Positions 1-7,252 of a stretch of DNA of 10,706 nucleotides are shown piece after piece (position 1 is the stretch's first letter; each line of letters starts with the position of its first letter). The notes beneath the pieces are model-generated. The model had not been told where the DNA came from and did no database searches. It saw only the letters and a list, made by a program, of their open reading frames with translations. Origin of the DNA: Saprospiraceae bacterium (lineage in GTDB: Bacteria > Bacteroidota > Bacteroidia > Chitinophagales > Saprospiraceae); contig JAHDEQ010000154.1 in NCBI GenBank assembly GCA_020628755.1, positions 1 through 10,706 on the forward strand, read 5' to 3'. The translations under genes and the position numbers were made by a program.

Positions 1-3000
1 AGCATTGAGACAGCTCCCTTCAACCGAATATTCTACCGTACTCAGTCCCTCTGGAAAATAAGAACCATTGCACAAACCAAGAGTTTGTCCAAGTAATACA
101 TCGTCTAAGTTCGTATTGCAATTGGAAGAAAAAATGATTTCTTCCTCCTCCCAAAAAACTTGTGTGTTAGGGTTTTCTAAAGATGGCTGTACTGTTATAT
201 CTGCGGGGCAAGTCAGGTCAATATCAATATCCGATGGAATACGAATTCGATGAGAAGCTAAGTAATTATATTGTTCATAAATTTCGTCTATGGTGTTATG
301 AACATCAGCATATAACACTAAAAAATAATCGCCTGGAACAATATCGGCAGGAACGGTGATTGCTCCACCAACCGCCTCAATACTCCCAATGGGCGTATTG
401 CCTGTTGTGATTTCGCCAGCCAAGATAGCATCGCTAGGGATGCCATTATAAAAATAATTATTTTGAGACAAATACATCCCAATCAGATAATCGCCACTAG
501 CTATAGCTGTGCCTTCATTGTTGAGGTCAAACTGAAAAGAAACGACCTCTCCTCTAGCCATAGAATCGGGTACATTGAGCAAGTTGCTCATGCTCAAATC
601 AGGTATTTCCACCTCATTGACTTGTAAAGGCGTACTATATAAAATATTGTTTTCTTCGTTCGATTCTTCCACATAATCGTTGTTATCAACTATGATTTTC
701 AAATAGTTGGTTTCGTCTATAGTAAAAGGAACTCGTAAGGTTTTCTGAATGCTAATACTCTCTCCTGCTGCTATAGGCGGAAAAGTATCTCGCTCTACCT
801 CATCGCTACTCTCTGTAGGACTCGAAGTCCAGGCATAATGTACCATGATGTCGGAGTAGTAAGCTACTGCATCTGCTTCGCCCGTATTGGTCAAAACAAA
901 TTCAAAAGTCAGGTCTTGACCTTGGTCGTAAATTGGCTCAAAATTGCTTGTAAAATCGGCTACCAAATCTGGGCCAAAAGCCCCTTCAACATAGACCGCA
1001 TTGATTGTAGCATAATTGGAATTTGTAGCAGAATAAAAGCCATTATTATTAGATTCTTCTAGTTCAGAAATATCATCTTCAACATCTATAAAAGCCAATA
1101 AATCATACCTCCCGTAGGGCAGCGTATTGGGTATCAGAATGGCTGCTGGCACATCTTCGATAGTGCCAACGGGCGTATTGCCTGTCGGGATTGTTCCGAC
1201 CAAAATAGCTTCTGCTAAATCCATAGGAGATTCCACATCTTGCTGAAAGCGAACTGGCGACAAATAAAATTCTATGGTATAATCTCCTTGAGCTATTGTA
1301 TTTCCAAGATTATTCAGGTCGAATGTAAATTCTTCCACTTCTCCTTGAGTAAGCGTATAAGCTAAATTTTGTAAATCGGTTAGTTGCAAATCTGCACCAA
1401 GTCCCGCCACTCGGATGGATCTACTTTGATGCAAATAGATGGCATTATTGGTTTCGTCCATCTCGGCGATGGCATCATCTGCATCCACAACTATGATGAG
1501 GCGATAGTCTCCAAAAGGTATATCATTTGGTACAATTATGTTTTCTTCTATGTGATTTTCCATGCCTTGGGGAGTCGTATTTTGTACAAAGGTCTCTAAC
1601 AAAAAGTCGTCTTCATCCAAAGTATAATCTGTCGAAAAATAAACTTTTATGCTATAATTTTCGGCAGACATCACTCCTAAATTGTAGAGCTTAAAATCAA
1701 TAGGAAAAGTCTCCTCCCTTTGCAACAAAGAAGGCGTTGCACCTAAGCTATCAATGGCCAAATCAGCCTTGGGTGTATAAGTATTTCCGCAATCTATTTC
1801 TACGATATAGTGCATTTCTTGGGCTTCGGTGTAAGCCCAAGCATCGTTTGAAAAATCAATAATGGTATAATCATATTGGTCATCGTTGGCAATACAAACA
1901 TTGTTGAAGCCACAGCTATCCCAATTGGTGTAGGTCAGGGCTTCGCCATTGTCCCAAAGTGGTATGCCTTCGGTTTGAGCGTCCGTTAATCCAAGCCAAA
2001 TTGCACCGCCATAAATTTTATTAGAAATATAGTTTTGTTCTTGTTGCGAGTTAAGGGTCAAGAGGTAGCCGCCATTGCCTTCGGCAATGGCTTGGGCTTC
2101 GGTACGTGTGGCTGCATTTTTTGAAATAAAATATTGATGTTCATCATAAGTTCCATAATAGTATAGCTCTTCGGAAGTATTTAGGCATTGACCTGCCAAA
2201 TTTTCTTTTAATAAAAAAGGATTCGTAACATTATCCACACTATAAATATTAAAATCAAAATTTCGGTACTGACCTGTTGTTACAAAACCTTCGTCGCCAT
2301 CAACTATAATATCTGAAATTTGATATGGATTGGAAAATAAACTAGCGTTTCCATTGATTGGAATGACCGTACCTTGTGCTTGCTGATACAATTTGGTTTG
2401 GACTATATTGGCAATAAAATTACCATCGTAAGTCGTGTCAGGTGATGGACTTTCGGCAAGTTGATAAATCGCCAAACCTGTGTTGTAAAAAGGTGCAGGG
2501 CCAGCCTCGCCCCCTGAGTCATATTTGTCATCTACGACCCACCAGGCAGTGCCATCGGCACGAGCAGCCACGGCATGAGTTTGAGAAGATGTGCCATTGT
2601 AGCCAATGCGTGTTTTTGTCCATAAAATATTAGCATCAGCATCCCATTTTTGGATATGTGCATACACATATCCAGCCGTCCCAAAACGTGTAGTATAGCC
2701 AACTATCATTGTTCCATCCGCAGCAATATCAATGTCATTGGTCACATAAGGCCCGTAATTTGTAGAAGGAATAGTTCTTCCGATTTTCCCTTGTGCCGTA
2801 AAGTTGACTCGATTCCACAAGACTTTCCCATAAGCATCTAAACGAATAAAATTATCTTGATAGCTATTCGAATGCCCCGAATCATATCCTTTTGAGTTAT
2901 TGATTAAAAAACCATCTTGGATGGTTTGAAAGGATTTGATTTGAGGTGCTTTGAATATAAAATTCCCTCCTGAATAGCCATCGCCATATATATATCCAAG

Positions 3001-3537
3001 TCCTTCGTCATGATAAGTGATACTTTTTGAAATGGTATTTTTCCATAGCACTTGCCCATCGGCATTTAGTTTGATGATTTGAATACGGTATAAAGAGTCT
3101 CCTGCTACTTGTGTTACTCCCGCTACTGCCATTCCTCCGTCGGCAGTCGCTACGATTTTTACGCCGTAATTGTCTAGTGCTTGATAGATTGGTGTTTCGA
3201 TAAGAATTATCCCATTGTTGTCTCTTTTGCGCACTAGAACATCTCTATTGGGTTCTTCGCCAATGCTTTCTGTTTCATAAAAAAAGCCATCGGCAAAAGT
3301 CATATTGGCACTACCTTCAAAATAAACTTTATTGGATAAAAAATTGCCGTCGGGGTCAGTATCTATTTCAACCAATGCCTGATTGGTCGTATCCCTACTA
3401 TAAATGGTATAACCATCAGAAGTAGCTAAAATTTTTTCTCCTTGAACAAGGCCAAGGTTGTCGTACGTCTGAAGGATAGTTTGTGCATTGGTAAAAGAAA
3501 AAAAGAAAAGTGCGTAAAGAAGGATAAAATTTCTCAT
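1..3537 (-). CDS. Large secreted C-type lectin/CARDB/HYR protein, C-terminus beyond the window
   Basis: The frame is open without a stop from the ATG at 3537 to the left edge (1179 codons), so the gene is partial. Residues 1-19 form a signal peptide (MRNFILLYALFFFFSFTNA, then Q). Residues about 20-440 carry propeller-like repeats with a recurring D-x-x-G-x-V/I-L-W-K/N pattern (KLNADGQVLWKN, RLDAYGKVLWNR). Residues about 450-585 are a C-type lectin domain: IWLGLTD, W-D-N-G-(x)4-Y-x-x-W, cysteines near 451, 542, 548 and 583, and a final YIVEIDCG. Four CARDB domains follow at about 591-703, 715-838, 856-970 and 979-1100, each ending in a D-x-x-x-x-I/V-x-E-x-x-E-x-N-N type motif (weaker in the fourth). 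A HYR domain begins near 1108 (LTCPADITV ... FPEGLSTVEYSVEG). By family analogy it is a cell-surface or secreted binding protein; a type IX secretion C-terminal domain is expected beyond the edge but not seen. Ligand unknown. No Shine-Dalgarno sequence precedes the ATG, as is usual in Bacteroidota. Confidence 0.9.
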   Translation of the reverse strand, partial: MRNFILLYALFFFSFTNAQTILQTYDNLGLVQGEKILATSDGYTIYSRDTTNQALVEIDTDPDGNFLSNKVYFEGSANMTFADGFFYETESIGEEPNRDVLVRKRDNNGIILIETPIYQALDNYGVKIVATADGGMAVAGVTQVAGDSLYRIQIIKLNADGQVLWKNTISKSITYHDEGLGYIYGDGYSGGNFIFKAPQIKSFQTIQDGFLINNSKGYDSGHSNSYQDNFIRLDAYGKVLWNRVNFTAQGKIGRTIPSTNYGPYVTNDIDIAADGTMIVGYTTRFGTAGYVYAHIQKWDADANILWTKTRIGYNGTSSQTHAVAARADGTAWWVVDDKYDSGGEAGPAPFYNTGLAIYQLAESPSPDTTYDGNFIANIVQTKLYQQAQGTVIPINGNASLFSNPYQISDIIVDGDEGFVTTGQYRNFDFNIYSVDNVTNPFLLKENLAGQCLNTSEELYYYGTYDEHQYFISKNAATRTEAQAIAEGNGGYLLTLNSQQEQNYISNKIYGGAIWLGLTDAQTEGIPLWDNGEALTYTNWDSCGFNNVCIANDDQYDYTIIDFSNDAWAYTEAQEMHYIVEIDCGNTYTPKADLAIDSLGATPSLLQREETFPIDFKLYNLGVMSAENYSIKVYFSTDYTLDEDDFLLETFVQNTTPQGMENHIEENIIVPNDIPFGDYRLIIVVDADDAIAEMDETNNAIYLHQSRSIRVAGLGADLQLTDLQNLAYTLTQGEVEEFTFDLNNLGNTIAQGDYTIEFYLSPVRFQQDVESPMDLAEAILVGTIPTGNTPVGTIEDVPAAILIPNTLPYGRYDLLAFIDVEDDISELEESNNNGFYSATNSNYATINAVYVEGAFGPDLVADFTSNFEPIYDQGQDLTFEFVLTNTGEADAVAYYSDIMVHYAWTSSPTESSDEVERDTFPPIAAGESISIQKTLRVPFTIDETNYLKIIVDNNDYVEESNEENNILYSTPLQVNEVEIPDLSMSNLLNVPDSMARGEVVSFQFDLNNEGTAIASGDYLIGMYLSQNNYFYNGIPSDAILAGEITTGNTPIGSIEAVGGAITVPADIVPGDYFLVLYADVHNTIDEIYEQYNYLASHRIRIPSDIDIDLTCPADITVQPSLENPNTQVFWEEEEIIFSSNCNTNLDDVLLGQTLGLCNGSYFPEGLSTVEYSVEGSCLNA

Positions 3538-3549
3538 AGCAAGACTAAA

Positions 3550-3583
3550 TTGAAGATGTATGTAATAGTTTATAATAGCTTTG
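3550..3583 (+). promoter_or_regulatory. Candidate Bacteroidota promoter of the LytTR regulator gene
   Basis: TAGCTTTG at 3576-3583 matches the Bacteroidota -7 element TAnnTTTG exactly, and a TTG at 3550-3552 lies 23 nt upstream, within the range accepted for Flavobacterium-type promoters. Transcription would start near 3590, giving a leader of about 100 nt that contains both inverted repeats described below. It is a motif match only; AT-rich DNA yields such matches by chance. Confidence 0.4.
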
Positions 3584-3597
3584 TGTACAAAAAACAA

Positions 3598-3620
3598 TAA
3601 AGCAATGTAGAACTGCTTTA
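3598..3620. repeat. Short inverted repeat in the divergent intergenic region
   Basis: TAAAGCA (3598-3604) and TGCTTTA (3614-3620) are perfect 7-bp inverted arms around a 9-nt loop. It lies 10 bp before the larger inverted repeat, between two divergent genes. It could be a protein-binding site or a leader hairpin; a chance origin is possible. Confidence 0.45.
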
Positions 3621-3629
3621 CTCGTAATA

Positions 3630-3666
3630 TATTTTGTGTATCTTAGCTGTCAAGATACACAAAATA
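3630..3666. repeat. Perfect 15-bp inverted repeat upstream of the response regulator gene
   Basis: TATTTTGTGTATCTT (3630-3644) and AAGATACACAAAATA (3652-3666) are perfectly complementary arms separated by the 7-nt loop AGCTGTC. The repeat ends 23 bp before the regulator ATG at 3690 and is far from the stop of any gene reading towards it, so it is not positioned as a terminator. It may be an operator, for example for autoregulation, or a hairpin in the 5' leader that limits translation. Dyad symmetry is unusual for LytTR regulators, which are known mainly to bind direct repeats. Confidence 0.75.
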
Positions 3667-3689
3667 CAAACAAATAAATAGGGAATTTT

Positions 3690-4442
3690 ATGATAAAGGC
3701 TTTAATCATTGATGATGAGCAGTCGGCTCATGATGCTCTAACACATTATTTGCCTAGTGGACAAGTTGAAATATCAGGCAATGCCTACAATGTCGAAGAA
3801 GGCTTAAATGCCATCAAAAACTTAACTCCTGACCTCGTTTTTTTGGATATTGATATGCCCGATGGTACAGGTTTTGACTTGCTCTCCAAAATTGGCAATC
3901 CTAATTTTATCCTCATCTTTGTAACTGCTCATAATGAGCATGCCCAAACAGCCATTCGATTGGGGGCTTTAGACTATCTGACAAAACCTGTTGCTCCTGC
4001 GGAGTTGATGTCTGCCCTACTCCGTGTTCAACTCAAACAATTTGAACGAATACAGCTCAAACAGTTGGAGATTGTACAAGAAACATTGCAATTAATCAAA
4101 CAAAAGCAACTCCCTCAGCGTATTGCACTCCCTACCACCGAAGGTATTTTTTATTTGCCGACTTTAGACATACTTCGCTTTGAAGCCTTACAAAATTATA
4201 CTCAAATCCATTTACTTGACGGGACAACAAAGATCGCTTCGACCAACTTAAAATCTTATGAAGATGACCTCAAACCCTACAAAGAATTTAAGCGTATTCA
4301 TCGTTCGCATATGGTCAATCTACTAGAGGTGGTTAAGTGTAAGAAAGGAGATAATTCTTCTACGACTTTATCTAATGGTGAAATGTTTCCTGTCTCAAAA
4401 AAATATAGATCCAATTTTTTTGATGCACTAGATAATCTATAA
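3690..4442 (+). CDS. LytTR-family response regulator
   Basis: A 250-residue two-component response regulator of the LytR/AlgR type. The receiver domain (about 1-115) has the acidic pair D8/D9, phospho-acceptor D53 in VFLDIDMPDGTG, T79 and K99 in YLTKP, a complete active site. A charged amphipathic linker (about 112-140, with repeated QLKQ) joins it to a LytTR DNA-binding domain (about 148-248) with the typical RFEALQNYTQIHLLDG and FKRIHRSHMVNL signatures. The length is normal for the family. When phosphorylated by a LytS-type kinase it should bind DNA and control transcription in the cytoplasm. No kinase gene is adjacent; the nearest candidate is the kinase at 7253-10441. The ATG follows an A/T-rich leader without a Shine-Dalgarno sequence. 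Its stop overlaps the end of the convergent peroxidase gene. Target genes cannot be read from the sequence. Confidence 0.96.
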   Translation: MIKALIIDDEQSAHDALTHYLPSGQVEISGNAYNVEEGLNAIKNLTPDLVFLDIDMPDGTGFDLLSKIGNPNFILIFVTAHNEHAQTAIRLGALDYLTKPVAPAELMSALLRVQLKQFERIQLKQLEIVQETLQLIKQKQLPQRIALPTTEGIFYLPTLDILRFEALQNYTQIHLLDGTTKIASTNLKSYEDDLKPYKEFKRIHRSHMVNLLEVVKCKKGDNSSTTLSNGEMFPVSKKYRSNFFDALDNL

Positions 4443-5927
4443 TGGCTTGATACGAACTGCTCCTTTTTCGTAAATGTCTGTGTATTTCAATAAGTCAATC
4501 ATTGTATAAGGCATTGGCTCTTCATTTTGGCTGGCTTTAGCCCCAAAATGAGCTTTCCAATGCTTGCCATTTTCATCTTTCCAATTAAAAATAGAGTTTT
4601 TGTCATTCGCTAAAATCGTAAAAATCGTAGAAGCGATGATATAGCTTCCAACCTGTCCTAGTCTTTCTCCCTTTTCTTGGCAGCAAGCCTCCATCAATAT
4701 ATAAAACCATAAAGGCGAATGGTTGCAAAAATCCTCAAATGTATAGTCAGTACTACTATTCCATGTTTTTTGAAGTACTTGATAAATATCAGGACTATTT
4801 TCTTGAAAGAACTTGCTATCAACAAGTGTATAATTTAGTTTTTGAGCTATAGCTTGCCCCGCAGGAAGACCATACTCTAGTCCCCGCATCAAGTTGCGAT
4901 GTACAATACTTTTGCTCGCTTGCAGTGTTGGTATGCGTTGTACCATAAAGTCGGTAACAAAAGGAAAAATAGGTCGTGCAAAATTAGCTAATTTGCCTTC
5001 TACAAATTCTTCACCTATTGGTGGAAAAAATAATCTCCAATCAAAAAAACGTCCCATTGGAGCATGCTCCAATTTTAGCCCAAACAACGAAGCCGAACCA
5101 TGTTCTGACAACAAATGCACTCTATATTCACGTCTTATCATACTATGCCCAAAGCGAAAGGCTGCTACTGAAAATTCTACAGGCAATTGGAGCATTGACT
5201 CCGATTGAGCATTAGCTAATTCTCCTTTAACTGTTTTTTCCAAAAGCTCATCAAACACCTCGTTACAGCACATTTTTTTCAAAAAGTCATATACTACAAT
5301 AGATTGAAAGTGTAGCACAACCTGACGTTGAGCTTGTTCAAATAGCGCATCCATTTTTTTTATAAGCGCAGGGTTTAAATCTTTGCTTGGAGTCAATCCT
5401 TCTTGCTCTATCAATTGTGCTATAACTTTGTTGTGAAAAAGGAGCAAAGCTAAGTGCATTTGTGCCAACATCAAGTGTTCATCATTGCGAGGGTCGGCAA
5501 TGATGGGAATGTTATTATTCGTTTCCATTCTCGGAAAATCAAAATAATAATTATCTCTAAGGGCTATCAAAAAGCTAGTTCGACCTCCATTAGTATGTTG
5601 GTCATAAAAGGTAGGACTACCTACAGGACCTTTACCGTAAATGGAATCTAAATCTATTAAAGGAGTTCTAAGTACTTGATGATTGGGTCTTTTGTGATCG
5701 CTAAAATGTGTGGGGTCAAAACTAAGTTCATGCGCCAAAAACTGCCCTAAATAGGTATAACCCGCAGGTATAGACGAAGCTTTTAACGAAGCTCGCATCA
5801 TAAATTTATTTGAAGTCTCGGTTAGGTTTTGTATAATCTTTTGTGCTTGTTCTTTTGAGCTTTTATTTTTTGATGCCGCCTGCTTGGGCAACCAAGCAGG
5901 GAGTTTGGGGAATAAACGGTTATTCAT
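4437..5927 (-). CDS. Animal-type haem peroxidase (peroxidase-cyclooxygenase superfamily)
   Basis: A 496-residue member of the animal haem peroxidase family. Aligning motifs by eye with myeloperoxidase (MPO) gives distal Q62 and H66 in LGQFLAHELSFDP, a calcium-loop-like segment TPLIDLDSIYG (88-98), catalytic R147 and haem-linking E150 in ADPRNDEH, HLALLLFHN (158-166), proximal H261 in FRFGHSMI, and N345 in HRNLMRGLEYGLP as its hydrogen-bond partner. The residue matching MPO Asp94, the second haem ester link, is Ala65, and the calcium-binding Asp96 equivalent is Glu67. It should bind haem and oxidise substrates with H2O2; the substrate is unknown. The N-terminus (MNNRLFPKLPAWLPKQ) is not a signal peptide, so a cytoplasmic location or an unusual export route is implied. 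The ATG at 5927 follows a very A-rich leader, typical of the phylum. The gene is convergent with the response regulator, overlapping it by 6 bp, and divergent from the gene at 6288. Confidence 0.92.
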   Translation of the reverse strand: MNNRLFPKLPAWLPKQAASKNKSSKEQAQKIIQNLTETSNKFMMRASLKASSIPAGYTYLGQFLAHELSFDPTHFSDHKRPNHQVLRTPLIDLDSIYGKGPVGSPTFYDQHTNGGRTSFLIALRDNYYFDFPRMETNNNIPIIADPRNDEHLMLAQMHLALLLFHNKVIAQLIEQEGLTPSKDLNPALIKKMDALFEQAQRQVVLHFQSIVVYDFLKKMCCNEVFDELLEKTVKGELANAQSESMLQLPVEFSVAAFRFGHSMIRREYRVHLLSEHGSASLFGLKLEHAPMGRFFDWRLFFPPIGEEFVEGKLANFARPIFPFVTDFMVQRIPTLQASKSIVHRNLMRGLEYGLPAGQAIAQKLNYTLVDSKFFQENSPDIYQVLQKTWNSSTDYTFEDFCNHSPLWFYILMEACCQEKGERLGQVGSYIIASTIFTILANDKNSIFNWKDENGKHWKAHFGAKASQNEEPMPYTMIDLLKYTDIYEKGAVRIKPL

Positions 5928-6287
5928 TTTTGTTTTTTGTAAAAATAAGTTTTTTCAGATAATTGCAAAAATTTAAGTCCTTGTAAAACAATAAGACTCT
6001 GCATCAAATCACCTTGTCATGCTAAATATATAATCATATAAAACAAACCATTCATACATTAAAAACAGGCATTCGTCAATTTATATGTTAAAGTAGTAAT
6101 ACTTTGTAGTATATTAGAATTATCAAAATTTTGATATGAATGTACGTACCCAATTGTAAAGCCAAATAAAACTACACGTACCTTCCTACTAACTTCTTTA
6201 GTATCCCACGATTAATTTTCATTTTACTATGTGCCAAAGGGTACATTCTTAAATTTCTATTTTTTTACCCAAAAAAACAGACAAATC
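5928..6287. other. Gene-free divergent intergenic region
   Basis: About 360 bp of AT-rich DNA separate the divergent starts of the peroxidase and the unknown gene. No convincing coding frame is seen. It holds a 16-bp perfect palindrome (6121-6136) and a small hairpin (ATACT 6099-6103, TTGT, AGTAT 6108-6112). No exact TAnnTTTG promoter motif was found by eye on either strand, so the promoters of both flanking genes are unplaced. Confidence 0.6.
6121..6136. promoter_or_regulatory. 16-bp perfect palindrome, possible operator
   Basis: TATCAAAATTTTGATA is its own reverse complement. It lies about midway between two divergent genes, 194 bp from the peroxidase start and 152 bp from the start at 6288. 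A dimeric regulator could bind here and act on both genes. AT-rich DNA produces palindromes by chance, so only the length and the divergent position support a function. Confidence 0.4.
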
Positions 6288-7112
6288 ATGTCAAACACTA
6301 AGTATTTAAATTCTTCACTTCAAAGTGTTTTTGAAGCACTTCGTTTCAATCCTGATTCTGCACTGGGCAATAGCCAACTCGACGAACAGATACAGAAAGC
6401 CAACAACGAAACCGATTTTTTTAAGTGCAGTGTATTTTCTACAGAAGCACTCGAAAAAATGAGTAGTGCTAACAAAAGTGTGGGTATCATGTTTTCACAT
6501 GTACCATTTAAGTACAAAAATCGAAAATCGCTTTACTCAGTTGGAGTAGGTGTCGGTTTAGATAAACAAATGAATTATCTATTTGATGACTTACACATAT
6601 CTGTGCCTTGTGAAACAGATGCTATGAGAGGGATATATGATGAGTTTTCTCTAGTTGCCGACGCAAACCAAAAGGTGGAAATGCTAGAAAAATCAACTAT
6701 CTCAAAACTGTTAGAAAGTAACTCAAAAGTACGAGCTGTTATCAAGCAGCGCAATGACGCTGACCAACAAATGTTTAAAGGTGTTTTCTTTTACAAAAAA
6801 TTTATAGAAGGCGTTTTAAAGTTTTGCAAGAAAAACAAATGTAATGAGGTCATCCTAATACCGCTTCTTGTACAATATCCTGATGAACCTGTTGATTCTG
6901 ATTTTCCCAATGACATTGCAGATTGTGTGAGCTTTGTTTTAGCACCACTTTTGGAGGGTAAGCCATTGCCTTTGAATATAAAAAAGGCAAAGAGATCAAC
7001 AAAAACAAAATCAAATGCTAAGGTAAATGCTTTTGTAATAAGTGGTCGTACTTATCCTAAAAAATGGAGAGATACTTTGACAGATGGCGAAACAGAAATA
7101 GAATTTCCATAA
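6288..7112 (+). CDS. Uncharacterised 274-residue protein
   Basis: I do not recognise this protein. The frame stays open up to a GTG at 6231, but the ATG at 6288 (MSNTKYLNSSLQ) is the better start because an A-rich stretch (CCCAAAAAAACAGACAAATC) precedes it and the 19 extra residues look like translated leader. No signal peptide or transmembrane helix is evident, so it is probably cytoplasmic. Visible parts are an N-terminal helical region, a hydrophobic/glycine segment (LYSVGVGVGLDKQMNYLF), a lysine-rich segment with a C-x(5)-C pair (KFCKKNKCNEV) next to a hydrophobic strand (VILIPLLVQYP), a basic linker (KKAKRSTKTKSNAK) and a short tail with FVISGRTYPKKWRD. The basic linker might contact nucleic acid or a partner, but this is a guess. 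It stands alone between a divergent peroxidase gene and a strong terminator, so it is likely monocistronic. Confidence 0.85.
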   Translation: MSNTKYLNSSLQSVFEALRFNPDSALGNSQLDEQIQKANNETDFFKCSVFSTEALEKMSSANKSVGIMFSHVPFKYKNRKSLYSVGVGVGLDKQMNYLFDDLHISVPCETDAMRGIYDEFSLVADANQKVEMLEKSTISKLLESNSKVRAVIKQRNDADQQMFKGVFFYKKFIEGVLKFCKKNKCNEVILIPLLVQYPDEPVDSDFPNDIADCVSFVLAPLLEGKPLPLNIKKAKRSTKTKSNAKVNAFVISGRTYPKKWRDTLTDGETEIEFP

Positions 7113-7137
7113 AGACCAATTTAATAGAAGCTAGCCC

Positions 7138-7186
7138 AAAGGTAGTAACTTACAGCAGAGCTGTTGTTACTACCTTTTCTTTTTTC
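7138..7186 (+). terminator. Intrinsic terminator after the unknown gene
   Basis: AAAGGTAGTAAC (7138-7149) pairs perfectly with GTTACTACCTTT (7166-7177). Inside it, ACAGC (7152-7156) pairs with GCTGT (7160-7164) around an AGA loop, with a small internal bulge. The T-rich run TTCTTTTTT follows at once. It sits 26 bp after the stop of the gene at 6288-7112 and separates that gene from the kinase gene, which should therefore have its own promoter. Confidence 0.9.
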
Positions 7187-7211
7187 GATAAAACAGAATC
7201 TTTCTTTTGAG

Positions 7212-7247
7212 ATTAGCTAAAGTTAAACTAATTTTATGAGAGCTAAT
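7212..7247. repeat. Inverted repeat before the kinase gene
   Basis: ATTAGCT (7212-7218) and AGCTAAT (7241-7247) are 7-bp inverted arms 22 bp apart, ending 5 bp before the kinase ATG at 7253. Read another way, AGCTAA occurs twice at a 26-bp interval. It lies where a promoter or operator would be expected, but the motif is short and AT-rich. Confidence 0.3.
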
Positions 7248-7252
7248 ATATC

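Noticed and set aside
838..1599. Plus-strand frames of about 70 codons within 1-3537
   Set aside because: They lie opposite the continuous 1179-codon frame, whose lectin, CARDB and HYR signatures explain this DNA.
3630..3666. Reading the 15-bp inverted repeat as a bidirectional terminator
   Set aside because: Both flanking genes start here and none ends here, and neither arm is followed by a clear T run.
4894..5208. A 104-codon plus-strand frame opposite the peroxidase gene
   Set aside because: It is antisense to the conserved peroxidase core, including the proximal-His region, and has no leader or protein features of its own.
6231..6287. GTG start at 6231 extending the unknown protein by 19 residues
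   Set aside because: The ATG at 6288 has the A-rich leader expected in Bacteroidota, and the extra residues read like translated untranslated leader. The extension stays possible but is less likely.
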